NCBI GenBank assembly: GCA_027924585.1 | Contig: BSBM01000386.1 | Location: forward strand, 1,288,001-1,352,000 | Reading direction: 5' to 3' | Origin: Larix kaempferi | Taxonomy: Eukaryota > Streptophyta > Pinopsida > Pinales > Pinaceae | Length of the DNA: 64,000 nucleotides | Shown: in pieces, positions 1-10,449 of the stretch | Position numbering within the stretch: position 1 is the stretch's first letter | Layout: the number at the start of each line of letters is the position of its first letter | Position numbers and translations under genes: made by a program | Notes under the pieces: generated by a model | Database searches by the model: none | The model's input: only the letters and a program-made list of their open reading frames with translations | What the model was told of the DNA's origin: nothing

Positions 1-237
1 CATTGCCCCTGAACTCCCATTTCTCGGGGGCGCTACTCCCGAATCCCCGCCAGGGGACCGTTGGTCCCCGGACCCCCTAGCCAGGGGGGATGGTCCCCCC
101 TAGAACCCTGTGGGGGGGCGACACTCCCCCGCTGGGGTGACTGTACAGTCCACCTACATATCATATAAAACTAGGGTACAAACACGGTTGATACAATATC
201 ATCTATGAGACTAGAAGATCTGGCTCCACAACCAACA
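1..237 (-). repeat. 3' LTR of the copia element (partial, leaves the window)
   Basis: On the minus strand the LTR opens with TGTTGGTTGTGG directly after the polypurine tract. Positions 10-140 are very GC-rich, with runs of G and C that can fold back on each other (for example gggggcgctactccc and ccagggggga), inside an AT-rich neighbourhood. The distal part is outside the window, so length and target duplication cannot be judged. Confidence 0.8.
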
Positions 238-249
238 ATCTCCCACTTG
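238..249 (-). other. Polypurine tract of the copia element
   Basis: Minus-strand CAAGTGGGAGAT lies immediately before the LTR start TGTTGG. This is the usual plus-strand priming site wording of plant copia elements. Confidence 0.8.
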
Positions 250-319
250 GAGACTGATCACAGCAAATCCACCGCTACTGCGCTTGATGGACTTGGACTT
301 GGCAAATTTCTCCTCTTCA

Positions 320-670
320 CCTTCATGCTAGAAGGCCAACTGAAACCGAGCACGAACTCAGTTTCTCTTTGGTCACTACCTTTGTGAACATGTCTACAGG
401 ATTCTGGCTAGTATGTATCTTTTCCAGCTTCAACAGTTCATCTTCCAGAACAGAGCGTATGAAATGGTACTTGAGTTGTATATGTTTAGTCCTGGAATGG
501 AATGCTGAGTTCTTTGCAAGATGAATGGCACTCTGGCTGTCACTATACAATCTGCTATCCTTCTGCTTCTTACCCACTTCCTCCATAAACCTCTGCAACC
601 AAATCATCTCTTTACTAGCCTCTGTAATGGCAACATACTTTGCTTCTGTTGTTGAAAGTGCAACAACCTT
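320..670 (-). pseudogene. Copia RNase H, C-terminal part
   Basis: Encodes the end of the Ty1/copia RNase H that degrades the RNA template during reverse transcription. Visible blocks are VVALSTTEAKYVA, YSDSQSAIHLAKN and the terminal FHSRTKHIQLKYHFIR. It is separated from the RT-bearing frame by one stop codon at 668-670, where related elements have a glutamine. The next block, VDMFTK, is close to the normal protein end (VDMLTK in relatives). Part of the same polyprotein as 671-2473. Confidence 0.85.
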
Positions 671-2473
671 CTATAGTTTCAAAATCCAGCTTACTGCTAT
701 TCCACCTACAGTAAACACATACCCTATGGTGTTCCTCCTGCTATCCTTGTCACCTGCCATATCTGCACCAACATATCCCTGTAGAACAGTGTCTGAACCT
801 CCAAAACATAATGCCTCAGTGGTAGTACCTCTCAAATACCTGAGAATCCACTGTACTTCCTTCCAATGTTCTTTACCTGGATTGTTCATATATCTGCTCA
901 CAACTACCACTGCATGTGCAATATCTGGTCTTGTGCACACCATGGCATACATCAAGCTGCCAACTGCTGATTGAAAGGGAATCTTGGAGATGTAATCTGT
1001 CTCTTCTTGTGTCTTGGGACACATTTCCTTACTTAGACTGAAATGGCTAGCCAAAGGTGTACTTACAGGTTTTCCATTCTGCATTTTGAACCTCTCCAAC
1101 ACCTTTTGTATGTACTCACTTTGAGACAATGTCAATTTGCGATTGTTCCTGTCTCTCGTTATTCTCATACCAAGGATTTGATTTGCAGCACCCAAATCCT
1201 TCATCGTAAATGAATTAGCTAGCTTCCTTTTGAGTACATTTATATCCTGCATGTTAGACCCTGCAACAAGCATGTCATCCACATACAATAACAAGATAAT
1301 ATATCTTCCATTGTCTAGCTTCTTGAAATAAACATAGTGGTCAGAATGACATCTACTATAACCTTGTTCTGTCATAAAACTGTCAAAATTTAGATACCAA
1401 TACCTTGGAGCTTGCTTCAAGCCATACAAGCTCTTTTTTAACCTGCATACCAGATCCTCCTTACCTTTGACCTCATACCCTTGTGGCTGTTGCATATATA
1501 TTTCTTCCTCCAAATCCCCATGGAGGAAGGCTGTTTTTACATCTAACTGTTCAAGATGCAAATCTTCTACCACCACTAGACTTAAGATAGTCCTAATTGA
1601 AGTCATCTTAACAACAGGAGAAAATATTTCATCAAAATCTATACCTTTCTTCTGTGCAAACCCCTTTACAACAAGTCTGGCCTTGTACCGCTTCTTACCT
1701 CCTTCTTCTTCCTTCAACCTATAAATCCATTTGTTTTGCAATGCTCTTTTACCAGCAGGCAACTGAACCAAATCCCAAGTCTGGTTTCCTACCAATGAGT
1801 CCATCTCCTCATTCATGCCTTGCTCCCACTTCTTTCTAGTTTCCACCTGCATTGCTTCTTCATAACATTCTGGTTCACCAGAATCAGTCATCAATAAATA
1901 ATACATTGAAGGAGAGTATCGTTTAGGGAGTCTACTTAACCTGGTAGATCTTCTTACAGTTGCAGGAGTTTCAGGTACTTGCTGCTGCTCTTGATTTTCT
2001 GGCACCTTCAGAACTTCATTTTCTTTAATTTCATCAAGCACTATGTACTCTGTGTTTTCCTTTTCTTGTTTCTTTCCGTGCAACTGATCTTTATACATGA
2101 CCTTTTCATTGAATATCACATCTCTACTCCTGATGATTTTCTTATTTTCATAATCCCATAAACGATAACCAAATTCATCAACCCCATATCCAATAAAGGT
2201 ACATTTCTTGGATTTAGCTTCAAGCTTTGTTCTATTTTCTTTATCAATATGGACAAATGCTTCACAGCCAAACGTTCTCAGAAATGAGTGGTTTACCTTT
2301 TTATCTGTCCATGCTTCCTCTGGAATACCACCATCCAAAGCACTTGAAGGTCCTCTGTTTATTAAATAAACAACAGTATTTACAGCATCCGCCCAAAACT
2401 GTAAGGGCAACCCTGCATGCAATCTCATACACCTTGCATGCTCCATGATCATTCTGTTCATCCTTTCTGACAC
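671..2473 (-). CDS. Copia pol: integrase C-terminus, reverse transcriptase, start of RNase H
   Basis: A 600-codon open frame copying element RNA into DNA. It begins inside the integrase (ENGVSERMNR, carrying the catalytic glutamate), continues through the integrase C-terminal region (CEAFVHI; FIGYGVDEFGYRLWD), a variable acidic linker near residues 130-180, then the RVT_2 reverse transcriptase from about residue 235 (NKWIYRLKEEEGGKKRYKAR). The catalytic motif YVDDMLVAG lies near residue 400 and AVGSLMYAMVCTRPDI near 510. It ends in RNase H (ADMAGDKDSRRNTIGY). The stop at the end splits RNase H, and a stop just upstream splits the integrase, so this is a fragment of one decayed polyprotein. 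The first methionine is not the biological start. Confidence 0.9.
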   Translation of the reverse strand: MSERMNRMIMEHARCMRLHAGLPLQFWADAVNTVVYLINRGPSSALDGGIPEEAWTDKKVNHSFLRTFGCEAFVHIDKENRTKLEAKSKKCTFIGYGVDEFGYRLWDYENKKIIRSRDVIFNEKVMYKDQLHGKKQEKENTEYIVLDEIKENEVLKVPENQEQQQVPETPATVRRSTRLSRLPKRYSPSMYYLLMTDSGEPECYEEAMQVETRKKWEQGMNEEMDSLVGNQTWDLVQLPAGKRALQNKWIYRLKEEEGGKKRYKARLVVKGFAQKKGIDFDEIFSPVVKMTSIRTILSLVVVEDLHLEQLDVKTAFLHGDLEEEIYMQQPQGYEVKGKEDLVCRLKKSLYGLKQAPRYWYLNFDSFMTEQGYSRCHSDHYVYFKKLDNGRYIILLLYVDDMLVAGSNMQDINVLKRKLANSFTMKDLGAANQILGMRITRDRNNRKLTLSQSEYIQKVLERFKMQNGKPVSTPLASHFSLSKEMCPKTQEETDYISKIPFQSAVGSLMYAMVCTRPDIAHAVVVVSRYMNNPGKEHWKEVQWILRYLRGTTTEALCFGGSDTVLQGYVGADMAGDKDSRRNTIGYVFTVGGIAVSWILKL

Positions 2474-2482
2474 ACCATTTTC

Positions 2483-2797
2483 CTATGGTGTTCCTGGGAC
2501 TGTCTTCTCTCTACGAATCCCATTGTATGAACAGTAACTATCAAACTCCTTGCCGCAGTACTCACCTCCATTATCAGATCTGAGACACTTCAATCTTTTT
2601 CCTGTCTCATTCTCAACCAAAGCTTTCCACTTCTTAAAAGTAGCAAACACATCAGATTTCTGTCTAATGCAATAAACCCAAGTTTTTCTAGTTGCATCAT
2701 CAATAAATGTAACATAATATTGAGAGCCACCAAGAGATTGTACCTGAGCCGGTCCCCACACATCTGTATGCACAAGCTCTAATTTTTCATTCTTCTT
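2483..2797 (-). pseudogene. Copia integrase catalytic core
   Basis: The frame carries the first catalytic aspartate in MHTDVWGPAQV, the FIDDATRKTWVY block and the second aspartate in LRSDNGGEYCG. The catalytic glutamate follows in the neighbouring frame piece (671-2473). One stop separates it from the GAG-pre-integrase piece on its upstream side and one from the RT-bearing piece. Confidence 0.85.
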
Positions 2798-3340
2798 CTA
2801 TTTCCCAACCCTGAGAAATATGACTCTCTTCTGTTTTCCATAAACACAGTTTTCACAGAATTCCAAACTTACCTGCTTCAAATCCGGCAGCAACTTCCTT
2901 GAGTGGAGAATCTGCATCCCCTTCTCACTCATGTGGCCAAGCCTATGATGCCACAATGCTGTATCTGATCCTGTGGAAGCTAAAGAGATAGAATGGTTAG
3001 TATTATGAGGACATAAATACAACATACCTAATCTGTCTCCTTTTGCTATCACCATTGATCCTTTAGTGATCTTCCACCACTTTTCTCCGAACGTAGATAG
3101 ACAGCTGCCATCTCCCAACTGCCTCGTTGAGATCATATTTCTTTTCATAACAGGAATATGCCTAACTTCTTTCAACAACCAATCAGTTCCATTCTTAACT
3201 TTTATCCATACCTTACCCATTCCAACAATTTTACATGGCTCACCATCACCCAATAAAACATGTCCAAAGTCGCCAGGAACATACTCATGAAAGTATTTCC
3301 TATGGGGTGTAGCATGACATGAAGCTCCTGAATCTACTAC
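2798..3340 (-). pseudogene. Copia protease and GAG-pre-integrase domain
   Basis: The protease active site VVDSGASCHAT is read near 3305-3340, just after a stop that replaces the usual tryptophan. It is followed by LLGDGEPCKIVGMG and the GAG-pre-integrase zinc domain (LWHHRLGHMSEKGMQ ... FCENCVYGKQKR), whose H and C residues are intact. The piece ends in a stop before the integrase core. Confidence 0.85.
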
Positions 3341-3885
3341 CTAATAATCACTAGTATTATCTAATGCAAGAATCAAAGCATCTTGTAACACATCACCTGC
3401 TACATTTGCTTCCTGGGTAGTTTCCTTCTGTGCATCTCCTTTATTCTTTAGAGATTTGCAGTCTTTCTTCAGATGTCCTTTCTTTCCATAGTTCCAGCAC
3501 TCTATCTTTCCCAGTCTGGACTTGGATCTTCCCGTTTTAGACTTTCCACGATTACCTTGGCTCTTTCCTCTCTCCTTTTGTATTCCCCTGCTCTCCATGT
3601 TCAATGCATTACTTGATGTCTCACCTGTGCTTTTTCTTCGCATTTCCTCGCTAAGAATAACACCAATAACATCATCAAATTTCAAGGTGTTTGAACCAGA
3701 GACAGAGTTACTTACAGCCATGACCAAGCTATTTCAGCTTTCTGGCAATGAACACAAGATTAGAAGAGCCCTAACCTCATCATCAAAGTTCACACTTACA
3801 GAACTTAACTGATTTGTAATCGTATTAAACTCATTTAAATGATCAATAACAGATCCACCTTCATCCAGAACTTACCTAAATAGTC
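3341..3885 (-). pseudogene. Copia gag, C-terminal half with altered zinc knuckle
   Basis: Capsid/nucleocapsid part of the polyprotein. GGSVIDHLNEFNTITNQL and LPES (then a stop where tryptophan is expected, near 3736) match the copia gag core. A zinc knuckle reads CWNYGKKGHLKKDC, so the second cysteine of CX2CX4HX4C is a tyrosine and metal binding should be lost. Homology stops near 3885, so the gag N-terminus and 5' LTR are absent. Confidence 0.8.
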
Positions 3886-4165
3886 TCCTCAGAAGCCAAT
3901 AAGCCTTGCATCCTCGAAAAACAACTCCCACTTTCCTTCCCAGAAGAAAGGCACACAAAATTCCCATCCTGTTAATCCAGAACATCCTTCGCATGAACCA
4001 TCCCCATCGGAAAAAGCTAAAGGGAAGATGGAAATAGAAGAAGAGTCCTCAATGAGCAAGTTACAGGCATAAATTAAAGCTTTACAGGAAACAATTGTGA
4101 ACATGAAGCAACCTCTAGTTTGGCCTTCCCTCTCTTTTTCTAATCTTCACCCTAAAATTTTATGA
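3886..4165 (+). pseudogene. Unrecognised plus-strand coding remnant
   Basis: A frame starting near 3899 reads a polar, serine/proline-rich stretch followed by EKAKGKMEIEEESSMSKLQA, a stop, and IKALQETIVNMKQPL. The composition resembles the N-terminal part of gypsy gag proteins, but no diagnostic motif is present. Its abrupt junction with the copia element suggests an older insertion site or a rearrangement. Confidence 0.25.
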
Positions 4166-4886
4166 ACAATTATTGAATTTAAAGGCTTGCATGTTTTGGG
4201 ACATTTTGAACCGTTGTGTTAAATTTTGTTGAGATATGATTTGGCATTGTTATGAGTGATCGGTTTTTTGGACATTTTCTTTTGTTGATTGTCCAATATT
4301 TTGCTTCAAACATTATAAATGTCTCACTTGAATGCTATTGTGAATGATAAAGTTTGTTTGAGGGTAGTTTTTTTAATAAATAATTTAAAAATTATAATGC
4401 ATGTGTTGAATGTTGAGATATTGTTGTGCAATGATTATTTAGGGTGATGCATTCAAATATTTTGAGAAATGTGGTTGTGGGAATAAGATATGTGGGAGCT
4501 ACAAGGAGTTATGCAAAGTCGCCGGGTCTCATTTCCCAACTTGAAATGATGGAAGTTACAAGGAAGGCCCCCTTTGTATTAATCGGTCTTTAACTCATAA
4601 ATTGTTATTATTATGTTTCCCTAGAATTCTGAAATGTCTCAACATAAAGTCTTGATTACATCTTGTGACCATTTCCCTATTTATTCTATATAAAATTATA
4701 TATCAAGAAGATGCAAAATAGTTGGCAACCGCTTTGGTTACTTGCTTATTGAATACTTCGGGGCTCTTGGGAAAGACCCTAGTCATTCTTGCTATCGTAC
4801 GCTAAAACATTGATTTCTTGAATCTTGCACGTTTGCTTCTCTCATACACTCGTGAGTCTAAGTCTAATAGGTTTTGTTGACAACAA
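4166..4886. other. AT-rich spacer, no gene seen
   Basis: No open frame with recognisable content and no repeat structure beyond AT-rich runs. Confidence 0.5.
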
Positions 4887-5405
4887 GAGTTCCTATTTAT
4901 TTACAAAGTTGGATGGCTTGATACAATTTGCATTGTTTACAAGTATATTTTTATTTTTGTCGTTGTGCTTGAAAGGGTTATTCAAGTAGCTCATTTTTAT
5001 TCAGTTGCTTGGTCTACAGAAAATAATAGCAACACCCTAACAAATTTGTAATTTGTTGTAGTCTTGTCAATTCTGGCTTATTTTTCTTTTCATTTTCTCT
5101 TTGATTAAGCGATCTTGTAAACAATGGTCTTTGTGCTGGAATTCTTGGTACAAATTTTCACAGAAATATGAAAGAAATTGTTAGATGTATTCCTTGTGTA
5201 TTGATGGAAGATATCAATAAATATTTTTTTTTACTATTGTTGTGATGTTTATATTGTTGGGTTGCTTACTTCATAGTTTCTTTATCTGTTCTATTACTTT
5301 TAAAAGTCAATCAAATCTCCATTTTGATTATTTTCTTAAATTAATACTTGTTTATATATTGTTACATGTTTTAAGTTGTTTTGTCCTTGTTGTATTTTAA
5401 AACTA

Positions 5406-5423
5406 ATATATATATATATATAT
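5406..5423. repeat. (TA)n microsatellite
   Basis: Short alternating AT run adjoining the 3' end of the LINE fragment; the paralogous run in unit 2 is at 7795-7825. Confidence 0.85.
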
Positions 5424-5439
5424 TCCAAATGGAAAATAT

Positions 5440-6755
5440 CATCCATTCATAGAGAACGAACATGAACAATCCAAGAAGGACTAACAACAAAAGATTTTAC
5501 AAATATACATCACGAGATTGTTTTTTTTAATTATAGAAACAACTTCTTTACATCTTCCTTTTACACAAAAAGATCATAGATTCCTTATCTGCATTTCTTC
5601 TTCAATGATTTCAAAATTGCTTTATCATCCTCGCAACTAAGAGTCGTTTCCTTCCCTGAATTCTTCAATCTCTATTTTACCAGGATCCAACATCAAGGAA
5701 TTTTTTGATAACTGATATGCTTCAGTGTTCAATTCTCTATATACATGAGCAAAGGAAATAACTAAAAGGGATTCCATTTTCCTTCAAATAGAATTTAAGA
5801 GATGTTGGAGATGAGGGGCCTTGATTTGTATTTTTTTATTGGCCCAATCAATGACCATTTTTTAATCACCATAGAGATGGAGATGAGATATATTCCTAGA
5901 AATTGCCACCTTTAGAACATAGTGAAGCACAAGTTCAACCTTGCTATTCAAACAATGGCCTAGAGCATATCTGATGCTTAGCTTATGATTTTCTGCAATG
6001 TATAAAACACCCCACTATCCAATAAAGGGAGGTTCACCCTATCTTGCTCTGTCAAAGAATGCCCATGGTAACTATCTGTCAATGACTGGAGGAACCAGAG
6101 CACGCTGCTTTCTTGGTTTGCCAATCGCTTTATGTTCCTTCGTTCACTACACAAAAAGAGCCACCGTCACCTCTACTGGAATCAATCGACTTTGAAATAT
6201 TGTTGTGTTACGTGCCCACAAAATTCCATAGATGAAAGAAGAAGGGAGGGCATCGCAAGAGTGTACCGTAGGGATTTTACACAATGATAAACAACTCTGA
6301 TCCAATGAGGTTCCCAACTGAACTGTGGAGGCATTAATCTCTTTTTCCGCAACATTCCAAATAGACACTGCATATGAAAAAAAACAAATAAGTGTGAGCA
6401 ATATTCCTCATTCAATTAGCACAGAACACACCAACTCGGACCATGCCACCCGCGTTTCAAAAGATTGTCCCAAGTAAGCAATTTGTTGCTTAAGGCAAGC
6501 CACAAGTTGACTTTGGATTTTAACGAGCTCGAAGCCTTCCAAACCGCAAGACACCACCACTCTTTGTTACCAATAAAGGAATCTAAAGTTTGGGTCTCAT
6601 TTCTAAGCTTAGTAGTGAAATCCCCCATTGTACCATTCTTGGAACAAACAAGCCTGTCAGAATCACCCTCTTCTAAATGAATGAAGCATGATTCCAGCTT
6701 GTCTACAAATGACTTCCATTCTCTGGCAACTTCCCCTTCTAATCTCAACGAATAC

Positions 6756-6757
<2 letters not shown>
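5440..6757 (-). pseudogene. LINE (L1-type) ORF2 3' fragment, copy 1: zf-RVT and RNase H
   Basis: Minus-strand remnants of a non-LTR retrotransposon. Near 6420-6750 is the zf-RVT region after the reverse transcriptase (DRLVCSKNGTMGDF, then LWLALSNKLLTWDNLLKRGW, then a CVLC zinc ligand pair). It continues through SIWNVAEKEINASTV and ends near 5640-5890 in an RVT_3-type RNase H (LHLYGD, KAPHLQHLLNSI, FAHVYRELNTEA). Several stops and shifts break it. The RT and endonuclease are absent, as in typical 5'-truncated LINE insertions. Confidence 0.8.
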
Positions 6758-6809
<52 letters not shown>

Positions 6810-6892
6810 TAAGAATAAGAATAATAAGAATAAGAATAAGAATAATAAGAATAAGAATAAGAATAATAAGAATAAGAATAAAATTACTTGTG
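6757..6892. repeat. (AAT)n/(AATAAG)n microsatellite
   Basis: About 60 bases of AAT repeats followed by irregular AATAAGAATAAG units. It lies at the 5'-truncated edge of LINE copy 1, and unit 2 has only a short AT run at the same place (9155-9173). Confidence 0.95.
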
Positions 6893-7128
6893 TTGTTAAA
6901 AAAGTAGATTATGTTATTGCAGTTTTAAAACAATTCTTAGAATTTAGTTGTAGACTTCTTATTTTCATCTATATTCAGAATTCTCATTGGATTCATTAAT
7001 GAAGGAAGAGACCAAATGATGTATAAAGCTACAAAGAAGGGTCATATTCTTGTTTCCTTTGGTTTATCCAACCAAGTGGTTGAAAGCGTTAATTTTGAGA
7101 CATTTCCATTCTCCTAATCGACATTTTT

Positions 7129-7146
7129 TGGTGACTATACTGGGGA
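7129..7146 (+). other. Gypsy primer-binding site, copy 1
   Basis: TGGTGACTATACTGGGGA follows an LTR-like end (cgaca then a T run). It differs by one base from the site at 9421 and from the minus-strand PBS of element D (52958-52975), so it marks the 3' edge of a gypsy 5' LTR caught in the duplication. Confidence 0.6.
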
Positions 7147-7792
7147 GAACAAAATGATTTCCTAGTTTATAAGCAAAGTGCCCTTGGATCAACATTTATT
7201 TTGTGCTTTCTATTGTTTACTGCTAATTTTATTGTCATTTGTGTTTTAACAACTTACTAATTTGATATTTACTCTTGAGTTCCTATTTAATTACAAAGTT
7301 GGAGGGTTTGATACTATTTGCATGTTTACAAGTATATTTTTATGTTTGTCATTGTGCTTGAAAGGGTTATTCAAGTAGATAATTTTTAATCAATTGCTTG
7401 GTCTACAAAAAATAACAGCAACACCCTAAAAAATTTGTAATTTGTTGTAGTCTTGTCAATTATGGCTTATTTTGCTTTTCATTTTCTCTTTGATTAAGCG
7501 GTCTTGTAAATGACGGTCTCTGTGCTGGAATTCTTGGTCTAAATTTTCACAAAAATCTGAAAGAAATTGTTGGATGTATTCCTTGTGTATTGATGGAAGA
7601 TATCAATAAATATTTTTTTTTACTATTGTTATGATGTTTATATTGTTGGGTTGCTTACTTCATAGTTTCTTTATCTGTACTGTTACTTTTCAAAGTCAAT
7701 GAAATCTCCATTTATGATTATTTTATCAAATTAATACTTGTTTATATATTGTTACATGTTTTAAGTTGTTTTGTCCTTGTCGTATTTTAAAA

Positions 7793-7794
<2 letters not shown>

Positions 7795-7825
<31 letters not shown>
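7795..7825. repeat. (TA)n microsatellite
   Basis: Unit-2 counterpart of 5406-5423, longer by about 12 bases, at the 3' end of LINE copy 2. Confidence 0.9.
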
Positions 7826-7829
<4 letters not shown>

Positions 7830-7849
7830 AACGGAAAATATCATTCATT

Positions 7850-9153
7850 CATAGAGAATGAACATGAAAAATCCAAGAAGGACTAACAACAAAAGCTTTT
7901 ACAACTATACATCACAAGATTGTTTTTATTTATTTATTACAGAAACAACTTCTTTACATCTTCCTTTTACACAAAAAGAGCATAGATTCCTTATCTACAT
8001 TTCTTCTTCGATGATTTCAAAATTGATTTATCATCCTCGCAACTAAGAGTCATTTCCTTCCCTGAATTTTTCGATCTCTATTTTACCAGGCTCCAGAATC
8101 AAGGCATTTTTTAATAACTGATATGCTTCAGTGTTCAATTCTCTGTATACATGAGCAAAGGAAATAAATAAAAGGGATTCCATTTTCCTTCGAATAGAAT
8201 TTAAGAGATGTTGGAGATGAGGGGCCTTGATTTGTATTTTGTTATGGGCCCAATAAATGACCATTTTTGAATCACCATAGAGATGGAGATGAGATATATT
8301 CCTGTAAATCGCCACCTTTAGAACAAAGTGAAGCGCAACAAGTTCAACCTTGCTATTTAAACAGTGGCCTGGAGTGTATCTGATGCTTAACTTATGATTT
8401 TCTGCAATGTATAAAACACCCCCTATCCAACCAATAGAGGTTCATCCTAGCTTGATCCGTCAAAGAACGCCCATGGTAACAATCTATCGATGACTGGAGA
8501 AACTAGAGCACTTCTTTCTTGGATTGACAATCGCTTTATGTTCCTTCATCCACTGCACAACAAGAGCCACTGTCACCTCTACTGGAATCAATTGACTTTG
8601 AAATATTGATGTGTTACATGCCCACCAAATTCCATAGACAAAAGAAGAAGGGAGTGCATCGTAAGAGTGTACTATAGGGATTTTCCACAACGATAAACAA
8701 CTCTGATCCAATGAGGTTCCCAAATGAACTGTGGAGGCATTCAACTCTTTTTCCGCAACATTCCAAATAGACACTGCATATGAACATAACAAATAAGTGT
8801 GAGCAAGATTCCTCATTCAATTGGCACATAACGCACTAGCTCAGACCATGCCACCCACGTTTCAAAAGATTGTCCCAAGTAAGCAATTTGTTGCTTAAGG
8901 CAAGCCACAGGGTGACTTTGGATTTTAATGATCCCGAAGCCTTCCAAACCGTAGGACACCACCACTCTCTGTTACCAATAAATGAATCTAAATCTTGGGT
9001 ATCATATCCGAGCTTAGCAGTGAAATCCCCCGTTGTACTGTTCTTGGACCAAACAAGCCTGTCAGAATCGCCCTCTTCTAAATGAATGAAGCATGATTCC
9101 AACTTATCTACAAATGACTTCCATTCTTTGGTAGCTTCCCCTTCTAATCTCAA
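7850..9153 (-). pseudogene. LINE ORF2 3' fragment, copy 2: zf-RVT and RNase H
   Basis: Paralogue of the fragment at 5440-6757 and slightly better preserved. A zf-RVT frame at 8836-9153 reads DRLVWSKNSTTGDF and LWLALSNKLLTWDNLLKRGW. A further piece at 8484-8816 contains SIWNVAEKELNASTV, and the RNase H frame at 8043-8315 contains LHLYGDSKMVIYWAHNK and KAPHLQHLLNSIRRKMES. Catalytic RT sequence is absent. It arose by the segmental duplication, not by a second insertion. Confidence 0.8.
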
Positions 9154-9420
9154 CGATATATATATATATATATAATTACTTGTGTTGTTAAAAAAGTAGA
9201 TAATGTCATTGCAGTTTTAAAACAATTCTTAGAATTTAGTTGTAGACTTCTTATTTTCATCTATATTCAGAATTCTCACTAGATTCATTAATGAAGGATG
9301 AGAGAAATGGATGTATAAAGCTACAAAGAAGGGTCATATTCCTGTTTCCTTTGGTTTATCCAACCAAGTGGTTTAAAGCGTTGATTTTGAGACATTTCCA
9401 TTCTCCTAATCAACATTTTT

Positions 9421-9438
9421 TGGTGACCATACTGGGGA
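9421..9438 (+). other. Gypsy primer-binding site, copy 2
   Basis: TGGTGACCATACTGGGGA, identical over 18 bases to the PBS of element D read on the opposite strand. It follows an LTR-type end (caaca at 9411-9415). I cannot name the priming tRNA with confidence. It may be the PBS of the element whose body continues into 9580-10449 (element C), but that link is inference. Confidence 0.6.
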
Positions 9439-9579
9439 GAACAAAATAATTTCCTAGTTTATAAGCAAAGTGCCCTTGGGTTGACATTTATTTTGTGCTT
9501 TCTATTGTTTACTGTTAATTTTGTTTTCATTTTCCTTTGTATTTTAACAACTTACTAATTTGATATTTACTCTTGAGTT

Positions 9580-10449
9580 AAATGACTAAGGCTATATTGC
9601 TGCAACTTGAAGGTATAAATCAGATTGATATTGCTGGCTAGTTATTGGCTAATGCTGTTGAAACATCTAAAAGGGCCCCTGATGAACTTGATACTTTAAT
9701 TTTTTTCATACTTTTAGCTCAATTCTAGCATGAAATATTTCCCCAACTTCAACAAGTTGATTAGCTATTTCCCTTAACTTTGTTAGTCATGCTTGTTCCA
9801 AATCTTCTCATTTCTAACTCACCCAAATCTTGGTCTTATGAATGCGCCATCAAAGAAACAACTTGATGTAAGGGTTATTTTCCCTTGTCAAACCAATGTT
9901 ACTTATGATTTATTTAATCATATATTAGATATAATAGAATCCAGGGAGCATTTAAAAAGATGTTGGGAAGCCATCTCTCAAGTCATTGCCCTAATTGAGC
10001 AAAGAGAACTCGGCTCAAGTCCTCAATAACCCACTTTGTCATTAATTTGTTGATGTACGAAACCCCTCATCAATATATCGAATAAGAGATCTATCTCAAG
10101 AGTTTGATTCATTATCCAAGGTTTTAAAAGGAAGAAAACCTTCAAAACCTACGTAGATATATCACCCATTCCATCTTTGATTTAGAGCTAGAGTCTCCCC
10201 TTTATCGATTTTCTTTTCACAAAGGCCAGTATATATCATAAGCAACATGACGACATCATCTATTCCTTCAAAAAAATTGGAAGCATGTACATCGGTCGTA
10301 ACCCCACAACCTCTACCACAAAACTAGGTAAAGTTGTGTGCAAATACAGTCTTTTTTGGTTTGAAGGTTAAGATACAAACAATACTCCATGACTTGTACA
10401 ATCACCTTTAAATTTGTCTCCCACTATTACATTGTTTCCTAAGTTCAAG
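9580..10449 (+). pseudogene. Decayed 5' part of gypsy element C (leader/gag)
   Basis: A frame at 9793-10029 reads an unrecognised 78-residue peptide (NAPSKKQLDVRVIFPCQTN ... SREHLKRCWEAISQVIALIE). The stretch up to 10449 joins directly, across element A, to gag-like sequence at 37453; removing A and one copy of its target duplication (tcaag) gives a continuous sequence. No intact reading frame remains. Confidence 0.45.
10445..10449. repeat. Target-site duplication of element A, left copy
   Basis: tcaag directly abuts the LTR start TGTATTGG; the same five bases follow the other end of the element at 37448-37452. Confidence 0.95.

Larger units (their letters stand above)
1..3885 (-). mobile_element. 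Ty1/copia retrotransposon, Tork/TNT1-like, 5'-truncated
   Basis: Read on the minus strand, the order is gag zinc knuckle, DSGA protease, GAG-pre-integrase, integrase, reverse transcriptase, RNase H, polypurine tract and 3' LTR, which is the Ty1/copia order. The wording of the RT (YVDD; KTAFLHGDLEEEIYM) resembles the TNT1-94 (Tork) group. The frame is almost continuous; only a few stops (near 670, 2480, 2797, 3341, 3736) break it, so decay is moderate. The 3' LTR runs off the left window edge. Homology to the gag N-terminus ends near 3885, where unrelated sequence begins, and no 5' LTR is seen. Superfamily is certain, lineage is inference. Confidence 0.92.
4887..7276. repeat. Tandem segmental duplication, unit 1
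   Basis: The stretch beginning gagttcctattta is repeated at 7277, and its end (tttgatatttactctt) recurs just before 9575. The two units align along their length apart from microsatellite differences. Both junctions and the right end share the 5-base gagtt, suggesting a microhomology- or recombination-mediated tandem duplication. The unit contains a LINE fragment and a gypsy LTR end with PBS. Confidence 0.85.
7277..9574. repeat. Tandem segmental duplication, unit 2
   Basis: Second copy of the preceding unit, about 90 bases shorter, mainly because the AAT/AAG microsatellite of unit 1 is replaced by a short AT run. Substitutions scattered along the alignment show the duplication is not recent. 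Confidence 0.85.

Noticed and set aside
6688-6999. Asparagine-rich protein with N17 and KNKNK repeats
   Set aside because: Translation of the AAT/AATAAG microsatellite, not a gene.
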